NCBI RefSeq assembly: GCF_017301635.1
Contig: NZ_CP071091.1
Span: forward strand, 897,001 to 961,000
DNA length: 64,000 nt
Direction: 5' to 3'
From: Myxococcus landrumus
GTDB lineage: Bacteria; Myxococcota; Myxococcia; Myxococcales; Myxococcaceae
A program made the translations under genes and the position numbers. Below are positions 55,701-64,000 of this stretch, in pieces. Each line of letters starts with the position of its first letter. Within the stretch, counting starts at the first letter, position 1. The notes beneath the pieces were generated by a model. The model saw nothing but the letters and a program-made list of their open reading frames with translations, searched no databases and was not told where the DNA came from.

Positions 55701-57158
55701 CACCGTCCCCTGTCGCGTGACCCGTGCCCCCATGATGTTTCTAGGTTCATGGCCCGTGTTGGGGTCGTTCTCATCCCAGACCACAAGGAAGTTCACTCCG
55801 TCGAACGAGACGGCGGGATTCGCGGGTGCGTTTCTGAAAGAGGCGATTTCGAAGCTCCCCAGGGAGACACCTTGCCGGGTGATCCGCGCGCCGTAGATGC
55901 CGCTTCCCTCCCACACGAGGAGATAGTTCTCTCCGTCGAAGATGAGAGAGGGGTCATGTCCGATGTCGATGCGCGTGAGGGGGCCCGCAGGGGCGCCGTC
56001 AGGCGAGACGCGCAACGTCGAGATGCTCGAGGTGCCTTCCCATGCGATGAGCAGGTTTTCACCATCGGACGCGATCTTGGTCGGCATGCTCGCGGTGTTG
56101 TAGGGCCGGGTGGCGAGCGTCAGCACGGTGGTGTCGAGGACCTGGCCCGAGGTGGTGACCCGGACGCCGAAGAGGCCTTCTTGAAATGACGAATCCGAGG
56201 GCCATTTGAGCCCGCTCCAGGTGACGAAGTAGTTCGTCCCATCAAACGCCACGGAAGGGAGTCCCGGATTGGTTTGCGCTCGGGCCAGGATGATTCCTCC
56301 TGGGTCCAGGAGTTGCCCGGCGGCGCTCACCCGTGCAGCGAAGATCATGTCCTCGTAACGGCGACTGCGGCTGTCCAGCCAGACCAGCAGGTAGTTGTCT
56401 CCGTCGGAAGCAATGGCGGGCCTCTGCTGCCCATCGCGGGCGGCGCCGAACGTCGGGGGCTCGACCTCGATTTCCGGCGAAATGACAGGCGTCAGGCTCG
56501 CGGGCCACGTGCTCTGCTCGATGACCTTCGAAGGAACCCGGAGCGTGACGGTCCCTGCCTCAAAGTTCGCGGGAATGGGCGTTCGTTCACCCCGTGCATC
56601 CACCCACGTGGCATGGCCATCGCGAATCCCGAGGCCGCCACGTGCCTCTTCCATGCGCAATCCATTCCCTGTCGTCGCGGCGAAGCGCGCATCCACTGGC
56701 AACTGGACCACCAGCTCTCCCACGCCGGGCGGCGCCGTCGTGAAGGACCACTGCTGCTCCAGTCCCTCAGGACGGTTGCGCAGGTGCTCCACCACCTGCT
56801 CACGGGACAGGGACAAGCTTCCGTCTGCTTCCACACGGCCTTGTGCAGGAGTGAGCGGCAGGTCGACACCCCCTCGCGTCATGCGCGCACGCGAAAGCTT
56901 CACGGTGGCGCCGTGGAGCGGAGTGAAGGCCACTCCTTCATCCGAGACTCGCGCGGAATAGGTCTCCGAGCCTCCCTCCCATCCGTCGCCGTCGGCTCGG
57001 AAGGCGTGTTGGACAGTGTGAATCATTGCCGCCACATCGAAGCGCGGCGGCTCCGGAGCGGGCGGCGGGCCTTCGAGAGAGAAGGCGATGGGCACCGTCA
57101 ACAGCACGAGGGCCACGCGGCACGCGGAGCCTCGCAACCACTCACGAGAAGATGGCAT
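52770..57158 (-). CDS. Giant repeat-rich surface protein with MYXO-CTERM-like tail
   Basis: 1462 residues. A signal peptide (VALVLLTVPIAFSLEGPP) is followed by a unique region, then 13 repeats of about 50 residues with the pattern P-x-A-x-DG-x-NYLVVW ... GARVS-x-x-G-x-VLDP (about residues 235-900), likely beta-propeller blades. Five cadherin-like repeats of about 88 residues follow (DPDQDALTFTLVTPPRHGTL, YTPESGFHGADSFSYRASD), then a Pro/Glu/Arg linker. The end has RGCSAAPGSS, a hydrophobic helix and RGLRRARVRR, matching the MYXO-CTERM signal for anchoring by myxosortase. It is probably displayed on the cell surface. Divergent from a VOC gene over 153 bases. Confidence 0.85.
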   Translation of the reverse strand: MPSSREWLRGSACRVALVLLTVPIAFSLEGPPPAPEPPRFDVAAMIHTVQHAFRADGDGWEGGSETYSARVSDEGVAFTPLHGATVKLSRARMTRGGVDLPLTPAQGRVEADGSLSLSREQVVEHLRNRPEGLEQQWSFTTAPPGVGELVVQLPVDARFAATTGNGLRMEEARGGLGIRDGHATWVDARGERTPIPANFEAGTVTLRVPSKVIEQSTWPASLTPVISPEIEVEPPTFGAARDGQQRPAIASDGDNYLLVWLDSRSRRYEDMIFAARVSAAGQLLDPGGIILARAQTNPGLPSVAFDGTNYFVTWSGLKWPSDSSFQEGLFGVRVTTSGQVLDTTVLTLATRPYNTASMPTKIASDGENLLIAWEGTSSISTLRVSPDGAPAGPLTRIDIGHDPSLIFDGENYLLVWEGSGIYGARITRQGVSLGSFEIASFRNAPANPAVSFDGVNFLVVWDENDPNTGHEPRNIMGARVTRQGTVLDRITICDEDWKQNEPEVVFDGTQHFVFWSDWRHWSRTFEYALYGARVTPDGTVREPWGLRLESSLRSEPVPGGAASNGKEALVTWQASTSSPGGWINITRMSPTSARLGTLTPASAANTQGEPAIASSGRGYLLVWTDFGWNGRDSNIRGTFLSASGEILTPSGFVIARDADEQTHPSVAFDGENYFVVWEQRSSFSRDIRIRGAQVAPWEASGRVGSAKLIHQGSDEFMAPRVTCSALVCLVVWRNDSSFNEVMGARVSRTGQVLDPQGLRLATAPNLDGLISLASDGSRFLVVWEQSPFGSSRNDVMATLVDSDGSVRSPSPIDVAQQAQSEQWPQVAFNGTDYVVTWVHDKRVHGARVSADGAVLDPTPLAISPPSHSVSTSPSITFDGVTTFVTWGLSRGAGEDALQGADVRPSGVVEQAPPMSTPGGERALAQALAAAGPRHFMLAYERFTAPPYSTERIHGRTLIDNQRPVATSQSAQLPEDTPLALTLLASDPDQDALTFTLVTPPRHGTLSGTGAQLTYTPESGFHGADSFSYRASDVSMTSEAATVSLTITSVEDVPTAQSLEVRIPQNGQDTITLAGQDGDGDALTFELLTSPAHGTLSGTPPNLSYIPARRFHGTDAFTYRVSDGKAASPAATVSITVWERARPPTATSDFASVDEDTPLAVTLRGLDPDDDSLTFAVVEPPQHGTLSGVAPNLTYTPKADFHGTDLLRFTVNDGRFISAPATVALTVSPVNDAPVARSSAVTVTQGGSVEVRLDGSDVDDKTLVFKVTQPPRFGTLSGTPPVLIYTPAPNAPRMDSLTFSVSDGAQTATASVSVSITVQVNASPVTREQRLTVKAGEKIDFELDAVDPEGQTLTFLLTSHPATGTLSGFPPRLSYQAPATFNGEVSFTYRTSDGSTSTTGVVRIQVTTPATEQPRPEEPRPSEGRERGRGCSAAPGSSAPVLLGLIALLAVRGLRRARVRRAS

Positions 57159-57311
57159 GTTGACCTCAGGGAGACCGAGGCCCGGGGGGGCCGGATGAAT
57201 AGCAGACCACTCGGGACTTGTCCCGGCGTCATGGAATCATCATGGTCGCCTCACCGCTGGCGTATTTGAGTTGTCTTGGGGAAAGACCCTCGCTGTCCCA
57301 GGAGCATCGTG

Positions 57312-57776
57312 ATGACGAACACCACTGCGGCATTCGGGAAGGACTCGCGGCTGGGCATCCAGCTCGTGATGAAGAACGCGATGGCGGCGTTGAAGTTCTA
57401 CACGGAGGTCCTGGGCGCGAAGGAGCAGTTCAGGCTCGTGGAGCCCTCGGGGCGTCTGGGCCATGCGGAGCTGTCATTGGGTGGCGTCACGCTGGCCATC
57501 GCCGACGAGTACCCGGAGCTGGGTATCCTGGGCCCCGAGAGCCGAGGTGGGGCCACCAGCCTGCTGAACCTGTCCGTCGATGACGTGGACGGCCTGGCCC
57601 AGCGCGCCATCGCCGCGGGCGCGGTCCTCGAGCGGCCCATCACGAATGAGTTCTACGGCGACCGCGTGGCGCACCTGCGGGACCCCTTCGGCCACCGCTG
57701 GGCCCTCTCCAAGCGCATCGAGAATCTCTCGCCGGAGGAGCTGCAGCGGCGCTTCCAGCAGCTCGTCGGCGGTTGA
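57312..57776 (+). CDS. VOC (glyoxalase/bleomycin-resistance) family protein
   Basis: 154 residues with one paired beta-alpha-beta-beta-beta fold: LVMKNAMAALKFYTEVLGAK, HAELSLGGVTLAIADEYPEL, LNLSVDDVDGLAQRAIAAGA and RVAHLRDPFGHRWALSKRIE. Resembles the PhnB-like branch; substrate unknown. AGGAG is seven bases before ATG 57312. Convergent with the hydrolase gene, 15 bases apart. Confidence 0.82.
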   Translation: MTNTTAAFGKDSRLGIQLVMKNAMAALKFYTEVLGAKEQFRLVEPSGRLGHAELSLGGVTLAIADEYPELGILGPESRGGATSLLNLSVDDVDGLAQRAIAAGAVLERPITNEFYGDRVAHLRDPFGHRWALSKRIENLSPEELQRRFQQLVGG

Positions 57777-57791
57777 GCGGGACCTGTTCGC

Positions 57792-58637
57792 TCAGCCCCG
57801 GATGAAGGCGAGCAGGTCTTCGTTGATGACGTCCTTGTTGACCGAGCACATCCCGTGGCTGAAGCCCGGGTAGACCTTCAGCTTCGCGCCCTTCACCAGG
57901 GTGGCCGTGAGCTTTCCGGCCCCCTCGAAGGGGACGATCTGGTCATCGTCGCCGTGCATGACGAGGGTGGGCACGTCGAACCGGGCCAGGTCCGTGCGGA
58001 AGTCCGTCTCCGAGAAGGCCTTCACGGTGTCGTATTCCGACTTCAGCGAGCCCATCAGCCCTTGAAGGACGAAGCTCTCGCGCAGTCCCTCGGAGACCTT
58101 CGCGCCGGGACGGTTGAAGCCATAGAACGCGAGCGTCAGCTCCTTGAAGAAGGAAGCGCGGTCCTTGCGCACGCCCTCGCGGATGCCGTCGAAGACCTCG
58201 CGGGGCAGTCCATTCGGGTGCCAGTCCGTCTTGAGCATGATGGGAGGCACGGCGCCAATGAGCACCGCCTTCGCGACGCGCGCGGTGCCATGACGTCCGA
58301 TGTAGCGCGCCACCTCGCCACCTCCCGTCGAGTGCCCAACGTGGATGGCCTTGCGCAGGTCGAGCGCCGCGGTCAGCTCCGCCAGGTCATCCGCGAAGTG
58401 GTCCATGTCATGTCCGTCCCAGGGCTGGGATGAGCGGCCATTGCCGCGGCGGTCATGGGCGATGGTGCGGAAGCCCCGTTCGGACAGGAACATCATCTGG
58501 TCCTCCCAGGCATCGGCGGTGAGAGGCCAGCCGTGCGAGAAGACGATGGGTTGACCGTCCCGGGGGCCCCAGTCCTTGAAGTAGATGCGGGTGCCGTCGC
58601 GGGTGGTGAGCTGGTCGCCAAGAAGCGGGGTGGGCAT
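57792..58637 (-). CDS. Alpha/beta hydrolase (arylesterase / cofactor-free haloperoxidase type)
   Basis: 281 residues. Oxyanion region HGWPL, nucleophile Ser103 in GHSTGGGE, acid in [11 protein letters not shown] (near 230) and catalytic His in YPGFSHGM (near 259). This is the arylesterase/non-haem chloroperoxidase group of the alpha/beta hydrolases. ATG 58637 with an AGGAA upstream gives [15 protein letters not shown]. The open frame continues upstream but without homology. Confidence 0.88.
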   Translation of the reverse strand: MPTPLLGDQLTTRDGTRIYFKDWGPRDGQPIVFSHGWPLTADAWEDQMMFLSERGFRTIAHDRRGNGRSSQPWDGHDMDHFADDLAELTAALDLRKAIHVGHSTGGGEVARYIGRHGTARVAKAVLIGAVPPIMLKTDWHPNGLPREVFDGIREGVRKDRASFFKELTLAFYGFNRPGAKVSEGLRESFVLQGLMGSLKSEYDTVKAFSETDFRTDLARFDVPTLVMHGDDDQIVPFEGAGKLTATLVKGAKLKVYPGFSHGMCSVNKDVINEDLLAFIRG

Positions 58638-58872
58638 GGGCGTTCCTCGTGGGACAAAGGGGAGGGCTGACGGCCTCGAAGATGAGAACGAGGGGCAGGG
58701 ACCGCCAGTGCACCCGGACTCGGGTGGCCACGGGCGCGGACGGAAGGTTGTCCGAGGCCAGGGGGGCGGGGCACCCATGCTGTCCGGCCGGCCGGAGAAG
58801 CGGCACCTGGGAGGGGACATCCGGTGACTCGGAAGGAGGCATGGCGGGGCGTCAGTGCTACCGTGCGCCGCG

Positions 58873-59892
58873 ATGAAGAAGATTTTCGTGGGTCTGGCTG
58901 CGGTCTTCGTGCTGTTGGCGGCAGTGGGAGCAGGCGCGTTCTGGTGGGTGGAGCAGGCGGCGAATCAAGCCGTGGCCGCTCCGGGCGCGCCGACGGTGGA
59001 GTTCACCGTCCCGAAGGGCACCTCGGGCAGGGGCTTGGGGGCGTTGCTCGCCTCCCAGGGGCTCATCCGGGATGCTCGCGTGTGGCGCTGGCACCTCTTC
59101 CGCCGAGGAAAGTTCTCCCCCAAGGCGGGCCGTCATCCGGTGAGTCCGTCCATGACGGTGGCGGAGCTCGCCACGGCCCTGGAGGACAATCCCTTGCCGG
59201 ACGATGTGCCCTTCGTGGTGGTGGAGGGCTGGCGTCTGCGCGACACCGACGCGGCGCTCACCGCGGCCGGCTTCATCACCGCCGGGGCGTACATCGCCGC
59301 GGCCAGCGACCCCAGCCGCTACACCGCGCCCTTCCCGATGCCCAGCGGAGGCACCCTCGAGGGCTACCTCTACCCGGAGACCTACGGGGTGATTCCAGGG
59401 AAGCTGGATGTCGAGGACCTCATCCAGCGTCAGATTGATGCCTTCGCGGAGCGGTTCTTCAAGCCCAACCGCGACGCCATCGCGAAGAGCGGCCGCTCCC
59501 TCCACGAGGTGGTGGTGATGGCCTCGATGCTCGAGCGCGAGGAGCCGGTGCCGGACCAGCGCCCGCTGGTGGCCGGCATCCTCTGGAAGCGCGTGGATAA
59601 GGGGTTCCCGCTGGGCGTGGACGCGACGTCGCGCTACGCGCTGGCGCAGTGGAATGACCGCCGCGAGTTCCTCAAGCGCCTGCGAGACCCCGAGGACCCG
59701 TACAACACGCGCCACCGCAAGGGTCTGCCGCCGGGCCCCATTGGCGCGCCCACGGTGGAGTCGCTCCAGGCCGCCATGGAGCCGAAGTCGAGCGAGTTCT
59801 GGTACTACCTGCACGACGCAGAGAAGCGGCTGCACCCTTCGCGCAACGCGGAGGAGCACGAGGCGCTGCGCCGCAAGTACAACGTGTATTGA
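58873..59892 (+). CDS. mltG: Endolytic murein transglycosylase MltG
   Basis: 339 residues. One N-terminal membrane helix ([20 protein letters not shown]), then a LysM-like region and the YceG/MltG domain: [12 protein letters not shown], the catalytic Glu in [18 protein letters not shown], and [10 protein letters not shown]. MltG cuts nascent glycan strands in the inner membrane and sets their length. Neighbours are unrelated; a perfect hairpin follows the stop. Divergent from the hydrolase over 235 bases that hold no other gene. Confidence 0.9.
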   Translation: MKKIFVGLAAVFVLLAAVGAGAFWWVEQAANQAVAAPGAPTVEFTVPKGTSGRGLGALLASQGLIRDARVWRWHLFRRGKFSPKAGRHPVSPSMTVAELATALEDNPLPDDVPFVVVEGWRLRDTDAALTAAGFITAGAYIAAASDPSRYTAPFPMPSGGTLEGYLYPETYGVIPGKLDVEDLIQRQIDAFAERFFKPNRDAIAKSGRSLHEVVVMASMLEREEPVPDQRPLVAGILWKRVDKGFPLGVDATSRYALAQWNDRREFLKRLRDPEDPYNTRHRKGLPPGPIGAPTVESLQAAMEPKSSEFWYYLHDAEKRLHPSRNAEEHEALRRKYNVY

Positions 59893-59909
59893 GCACGAGG
59901 CTCCCCCGA

Positions 59910-59933
59910 GTTGTCTCGAAGTGCCGAGACAAC
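59910..59933 (+). terminator. Hairpin after mltG
   Basis: GTTGTCTCG and CGAGACAAC form a perfect 9-bp stem with a 6-base loop, 18 bases past the mltG stop, followed after eight bases by GTTGTTTC. Confidence 0.5.
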
Positions 59934-60001
59934 CTGCTCCGTTGTTTCATGGCGCGCCTGTTGCTCGATGACCTCCCTCGTTGAAGCGAGGGGGGCGCGG
60001 C

Positions 60002-63000
60002 GTGAGACATGGAGCACAGAGGGCGGTGGGTTGGGGGCTGGGGGTGTTGCTGGGGCTCTCCGGTGGGTGTGGGCCTTCTCAGAATGGGGCCGCGACTTCC
60101 ACGGAGAGGGGCTCGCGGGGCGACGCGCTCATCACCCGGAATGAGACGCTGTACGCGGTGGCGGACACCCACTGCATGGAGGGGACGCCCACGACGAGCT
60201 ACGGCGCATTGCCGACGCTGGAAGTGGACGGCTCGCCCCAGGCGGAGGCGTACCTTCGCTTCGCGATTCCACGCTTCTCGGGGACGCTGACGACCGCGCG
60301 CCTTCGCCTCCATGCGCTCGACAGCTCGTTGGATGGACCGTCGGTGCGCAACCCGCCCGGTGTCTGGAATTGGAGTGAGCAGACGACGTGGAACACGCGC
60401 CCCATGTGGTCGGGCTCATGGGTGGTCGCCGACGTGGGGCCCATCCTCCGCGGCACGTGGGTGGAGTGGGATGTCACGGAGGCCATCAACCTCCAACGCA
60501 ACACCTTCGATGCCTTCCTGAAGGCGGATGGCCCGGATGGCGCGATGTTCGCCTCGAGCGAGCACGAGGACCCCGCGCTGCGCCCCCGCCTCGTGTTGAC
60601 CATCGAGTCCACCCAGGACCATCCGCCACCGTCCGTCGCGCCGCTCCCTGTTTCTGGCGCCCCCGTGGCCTTCGCGCCGAGCGCCGATGCCTTTGTCTCG
60701 TCGGATGCACCGGGGGCCTCGTCCGGAGGGGCCTCCGTGCTGCTTCGGGTGGGAAACAGCCCCCAGCGAGAGGCACATCTGCGCTTCTCCCTCCAGGGGC
60801 TGACGGAGAGCGTGCAGCGCGCGGTCCTGAGGTTGAAGGTGGGCAACGATGGCTCGGCCAATGGGCCCTCCGTCTTCGAGACGCGTGGGGCGTGGAGCGA
60901 GGGGAGTGTCACCTGGAGCTCCCGGCCCTCGCGCGTGGGGAGCGCCGTGGACCGGGTGCCGGTGCTCGCCCCGGCGGGCTTTGTCGACTACGACGTGACG
61001 AACCTCGTGAGGGGCAATGGAGAAGTGGCCCTGGGCCTGTATGGCAATTCCACGGACGAGGTGGGGTTCCACTCGCGCGAGGCGGGCACGTTGCATCCTG
61101 AGCTCCTCGTCTGGACAGGAGCGTCTCGGAGCGAGCCCACCGATGCGTGCATGACGCGCCAGGAGTTGCTGACGCGGACCTTCGTTCCACTTCATGACAC
61201 GTACGTCGTCCAGTCGTCGCCCACGACGGTGTTTCATCGCGAGGCGTCGCTCGGGGTGGATGGCTGGCCCCATGCCGAGAGCTATCTGGATTTCGACGTG
61301 CAGCTCGGGAGCAGGCCCGTGCGCCGGGTGTTGTTGCGGCTGTATGCCCTGGACGCTTCGGGGAATGGCCCCCGGTTGTTCAAGGCCCAGCCCTTCGAGG
61401 GCGCCACGACGGACTGGAACCACCGACCGGCCATCGCCGCGAACGTCCTGGGAGACCTGGGCGCGGTGAGCCGGGACCAGTGGGTGGAGTTCGATGTGAC
61501 GGATGCCGTGACGACCTCGGGGCGCCATGCCTTCGCGCTCCAGCCCGACGCCCAGGAGGGCTTGCGCTTCGCGTCCTTGGAGGCACAGAAGCGCGGCCTC
61601 CTCGCGGTCGCGCCGCAGTTGCTCGTGCTCTCGGAGAGCGAGGAGTTCTGTTCCTATCGCGGGGGCCCAAGCCCTTCGGGCACGGTCGCCTGGGTGACCC
61701 AGTCCCGAGGTCTCACGGCGGAGCGCTCGCGCCATGTCGCGCCCGCGCTGGGTGGGGGCTACGCCTCCCTGAGCGCGGTGGAGCCGGCGCAGGCCACTCC
61801 CTCGTTGTTCGAGCAGACCGATGTCGTGGTGCTTCACCGCGCGGATGGCGGCGCCGTGTGGTCGCGTGAGTTCGCCCAGGCGGGTGTGGAGTTCCGGAAG
61901 GTGGTGGTGACGAGTGAAGGCAACGTGCTCGCCGCGGGCGAGTACTTCGGAGCGCCAGACCTGGGGAAGGGCCCGCTGCCGTGGGGGCGAGGGATGTTCG
62001 TGGTGCGGCTGGGCCCGTCAGGCCAGGTGGAGTGGACTCGGGGGTACATCGCGTGGTTCGAGACCCCCAACGTCTTCTATGAGAACCCCATGGAGGTGTT
62101 GGACCTCGCGACGGATGCGCACGGCAGCGCGGTGCTGGTTGGCACCTTCTGGGGCTACACGAACTTTGGCGCGGGCGTCGTGTACTCCGGCAAGAGCTAT
62201 CCGACGGAGGGACAGTCTCCCAACTCCTTCGTCCTGAAGCTCCATTCGGATGGGACGTTGCGGTGGTCGCGGCTGCTGGTGGCGGCCACGGACCGGGGAA
62301 CGCTGGCGTCCTCCGTCGCGGTGGATTCGGAGGAGAACATCTCGGTGGGGGGCTGGGTGGGGCGCGACACGGACTTTGGGGTGGGGCCCATGTTCGTGAA
62401 TGGGCTGTTCACCGCGAGGTGGGGCGTGAGCGGCAACCTGCTGTGGTCCCGCGTCTTCCCCGTGAGCCACGGGGACATCCAGGCGGTGCGGACGTTGCCG
62501 GATGGGGGCGTGGTCTTCGTGGGGGCCTTTGACGGAAACCTCACCTTCGCGGGGCACACGTACTCCAGCCAGGAGCCGGACGACGCGGTGGACGGGCCTC
62601 GGGATGCGCTGCTGGGGCGGCTGGGGCCAATGGGCACGGAAGAGGGGCTGCGGCACTTCCAGTCCGACGCCGCGGTGAGCCTCGCCTTCCAGGACCTGGC
62701 GGTGGATGCGGCGGGGCGCCTCGTGACGTCGCAGTCAGGCTGGGCGGACCTGCTGGGCATGGGGCCCGTGGGCCTGCCCGAGGGGCAGGCGCCGAACCGG
62801 CCGACCCTCGCCTCCTTCGAGTCCACCCTGGAGACGCGCTGGGTCCGAGTATTGGAGCCGCTCCACTCGGGCCTCCACCTGGCCCCGGTCGAGGACGGCA
62901 TCATCGCGACGGGCGACCTGGCCAGCCCCTTCGAACTGGATGGCACCTGGTACACGCCCACCTCGCGCCGCTCGGACCTGGTGCACATGAAGTTCCGTCC

Positions 63001-63004
63001 GTAG
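60002..63004 (+). CDS. Large exported repeat protein with three DNRLRE-like domains and a propeller-like end
   Basis: 1000 residues from a GTG with AGGGGGG upstream. The N-terminus has a signal (AVGWGLGVLLGLSGGC) that may be a lipoprotein signal, although the lipobox (SGGC) is atypical. Three homologous units of about 150 residues follow, each with a paired pattern YLRFAIP/LRFSLQ ... ARLRLHALD/AVLRLKV ... W-x-WNTRP, then WVEWDVTEAI/YDVTNLV and FASSEH/GFHSREA, like the DNRLRE/CBM96 beta-sandwich family. The last about 440 residues have several blades of the SBBP/propeller kind (VVVTSEGNVLAAGEYFGAPD, VAVDSEENISVGGWVGRDTD). Function unknown; likely surface adhesion or binding. Confidence 0.75.
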   Translation: MRHGAQRAVGWGLGVLLGLSGGCGPSQNGAATSTERGSRGDALITRNETLYAVADTHCMEGTPTTSYGALPTLEVDGSPQAEAYLRFAIPRFSGTLTTARLRLHALDSSLDGPSVRNPPGVWNWSEQTTWNTRPMWSGSWVVADVGPILRGTWVEWDVTEAINLQRNTFDAFLKADGPDGAMFASSEHEDPALRPRLVLTIESTQDHPPPSVAPLPVSGAPVAFAPSADAFVSSDAPGASSGGASVLLRVGNSPQREAHLRFSLQGLTESVQRAVLRLKVGNDGSANGPSVFETRGAWSEGSVTWSSRPSRVGSAVDRVPVLAPAGFVDYDVTNLVRGNGEVALGLYGNSTDEVGFHSREAGTLHPELLVWTGASRSEPTDACMTRQELLTRTFVPLHDTYVVQSSPTTVFHREASLGVDGWPHAESYLDFDVQLGSRPVRRVLLRLYALDASGNGPRLFKAQPFEGATTDWNHRPAIAANVLGDLGAVSRDQWVEFDVTDAVTTSGRHAFALQPDAQEGLRFASLEAQKRGLLAVAPQLLVLSESEEFCSYRGGPSPSGTVAWVTQSRGLTAERSRHVAPALGGGYASLSAVEPAQATPSLFEQTDVVVLHRADGGAVWSREFAQAGVEFRKVVVTSEGNVLAAGEYFGAPDLGKGPLPWGRGMFVVRLGPSGQVEWTRGYIAWFETPNVFYENPMEVLDLATDAHGSAVLVGTFWGYTNFGAGVVYSGKSYPTEGQSPNSFVLKLHSDGTLRWSRLLVAATDRGTLASSVAVDSEENISVGGWVGRDTDFGVGPMFVNGLFTARWGVSGNLLWSRVFPVSHGDIQAVRTLPDGGVVFVGAFDGNLTFAGHTYSSQEPDDAVDGPRDALLGRLGPMGTEEGLRHFQSDAAVSLAFQDLAVDAAGRLVTSQSGWADLLGMGPVGLPEGQAPNRPTLASFESTLETRWVRVLEPLHSGLHLAPVEDGIIATGDLASPFELDGTWYTPTSRRSDLVHMKFRP

Positions 63005-63086
63005 CTGGGGTGATTCCGCCTCGGCTCGGCCCCTGGCGGATGGCACTTCCGGGGGCCTGCACCGCGGTGTATGGACGAACGCAGAC

Positions 63087-63626
63087 ATGATTCAGCTCCC
63101 CACGAAGCTCCAGAAGCACGCGGAAGAACTCGAGGCCGCGGATGAGAGACTGACCGCATTGGATGAGGACGGCCTGTTGGCCGCGCCCGTCGACATCACC
63201 TCGCTGATGCGCAACGGCATCGTGCTGCACGAGAATTTGAAGGACGCCCAGTTGACGCTCTCCTCGCGCGAGAGTGTCGTCGTGACGGGTGATGTCGAGG
63301 TGGAGACCCTGGAGGTGAAGGGGCCCGGTGGGCTGCTCGTCCTGGGCGACCTCGTGGTGAAGTCGGCGGAGCTTCACTCGAGTGTGCTGGTGCTGGGCAA
63401 CTGCGAGGTCGCCGACCGCATGGTGGGCCATGGCGAGCCGCACACGCTGACCGTCCTGGGCGAGGTTCGGGGCGGCCGGTGCGAGATGCAGGGCCAGTTC
63501 ATCATGCAGTTCCTCGGCGGCGGCAAGCTCAAGTCCCTTCATGACAGCGAGGGCGGCGTGGAGGAGCTGCTCGAGCTGTTGAGTGGCGCGGGCAGCGAGC
63601 TGGAAATCGAAGAGGCCGACGCTTAG
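63087..63626 (+). CDS. Beta-solenoid-like protein, function unknown
   Basis: 179 residues, no signal or membrane helix. From residue 40 onward short strands with a regular rhythm are seen (VVVTGDVEVETLEVKGPGGL, LVLGDLVVKSAELHSSVLVL, LTVLGEVRGGRCEMQGQF), the pattern of a right-handed solenoid such as bactofilins and polymer-forming proteins, but I do not recognise a bactofilin signature. The C-terminus is a Glu/Leu-rich helix. Whether it is linked to the large protein upstream is unknown. Confidence 0.6.
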   Translation: MIQLPTKLQKHAEELEAADERLTALDEDGLLAAPVDITSLMRNGIVLHENLKDAQLTLSSRESVVVTGDVEVETLEVKGPGGLLVLGDLVVKSAELHSSVLVLGNCEVADRMVGHGEPHTLTVLGEVRGGRCEMQGQFIMQFLGGGKLKSLHDSEGGVEELLELLSGAGSELEIEEADA

Positions 63627-63635
63627 TCGGAGTGG

Positions 63636-63666
63636 CTGGCGCTGGGAGTGCTGCTCCCGGCGCCAG
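63636..63666 (+). terminator. Hairpin after beta-solenoid-like gene
   Basis: CTGGCGC pairs with GCGCCAG and GGGAG with CTCCC, with a T-G wobble between them: 13 pairs around a 5-base loop, ten bases past the stop. No strong U-tract. The rest of the 202-base gap to the next gene shows no feature. Confidence 0.5.
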
Positions 63667-63828
63667 GCGTACGGTCGTTCATGACGCGGGGTGGCTTACT
63701 CGCCCAACGAGTCCACTCGCCGCCGCGCGATGAAAAGGCCCGTGTTACATCCTCCTCGCGGGCTCGCGGCGAGACTGCCTGGACGCTTCCGTTCATTGGG
63801 GCCGCGAGCTTTCCGGGGAGACCTTCAC

Positions 63829-64000
63829 ATGAAAGTCCTGGAGACGGAGCGGCTCATCCTGCGCAAGATTGCGCGGGAGGATGCCCCCTTCATCCTTGGG
63901 TTGTTGAACGATCCGTCGTGGCTGCGCTTCATCGGGGACCGGGGTGTGCGGACGCTCGAGGGCGCCGAGGACTACATCACCAACGTTCCGCAGGCGCAGT
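63829..64000 (+). CDS. GNAT N-acetyltransferase, RimJ/RimL-like (3' end outside window)
   Basis: Only the first 57 residues are in the window: MKVLETERLILRKIAREDAP, then FILGLLNDPSWLRFIGDRGV and an EDYITN helix. TERLILR and the LNDPSW-IGDRG block are typical of the RimJ/RimL-type GNAT family. GGGGAG precedes the ATG. The acetyl-CoA site lies beyond the window, so the substrate cannot be judged. Confidence 0.8.
   Translation, partial: MKVLETERLILRKIAREDAPFILGLLNDPSWLRFIGDRGVRTLEGAEDYITNVPQAQ

Overview
The window is high-GC, tightly packed bacterial DNA with features of a myxobacterium, most likely Myxococcaceae (Myxococcus, Corallococcus or Pyxidicoccus type). Evidence for this is a large surface protein ending in a MYXO-CTERM-like Cys-helix-Arg sorting tail, a Hanks-type Ser/Thr kinase with a PEGA domain, an FHA/AAA/Fis regulator, sensor kinases with no adjacent partner, and abundant lipoproteins. 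The species is inferred from gene content; no 16S gene is present. I see no tRNA, rRNA, insertion sequence, prophage or CRISPR array, and no gene-free stretch above 300 bases (the longest gaps are about 215-240 bases).

Layout. (1) 1-2276: the end of an outer-membrane beta-barrel gene, a 13-CXXCH multihaem c-type cytochrome and an Ig-like lipoprotein, probably one transport or electron-transfer operon cut by the window edge. (2) 2306-10870, minus strand: a DUF6265-type lipoprotein, plsB, argS, a hybrid sensor kinase, a HEAT-repeat protein and a CbpA-type DnaJ. (3) 10971-12175: a SurA-N-like chaperone overlapping rimI. (4) 12277-33963: the translation super-cluster. A near-consensus promoter precedes rpsL-rpsG-fusA-tuf, followed by rpsJ, rplD, rplW, rplB, rpsS, rplV, rpsC, rplP, rpmC, rpsQ, rplN, rplX, rplE, rpsZ, rpsH, rplF, rplR, rpsE, rpmD, rplO, secY, adk, map, infA, rpmJ, rpsM, rpsK, rpsD, rpoA and rplQ. 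(5) 33970-36850, minus: a membrane protein, a TPR lipoprotein and a PlsC-like acyltransferase. (6) 37088-47891: deoxynucleoside kinase, a DUF2314-like protein, an FHA regulator, an EamA transporter, psuG, free-Met-R-sulfoxide reductase, a class III-like sirtuin, a Ser/Thr kinase and an ABC-F protein. (7) 47952-59892: a membrane sensor kinase, a soluble lytic transglycosylase, the 1462-residue surface protein, a VOC protein, an alpha/beta hydrolase and mltG. (8) 60002-64000: a 1000-residue exported repeat protein, a beta-solenoid-like protein and the start of a GNAT acetyltransferase.

Two features of the translation cluster stand out. First, rplC (ribosomal protein L3), normally between rpsJ and rplD, is absent: only 53 bases separate them. 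Second, most of the longer intercistronic gaps carry a strong inverted repeat, often with a perfect 7-13 bp stem and sometimes a GNRA-type loop, mostly without a U-tract. A canonical-looking terminator lies between rpsG and fusA. These hairpins probably shape stoichiometry through partial termination, processing or r-protein autoregulation; that function is inferred.

I found no clear, complete, previously undescribed multi-gene system. The best leads are the hairpin-punctuated ribosomal cluster with its missing rplC, the FHA regulator that has lost the sigma54-contact loop, the truncated barrel-cytochrome-lipoprotein operon, and the two large repeat-rich surface proteins.
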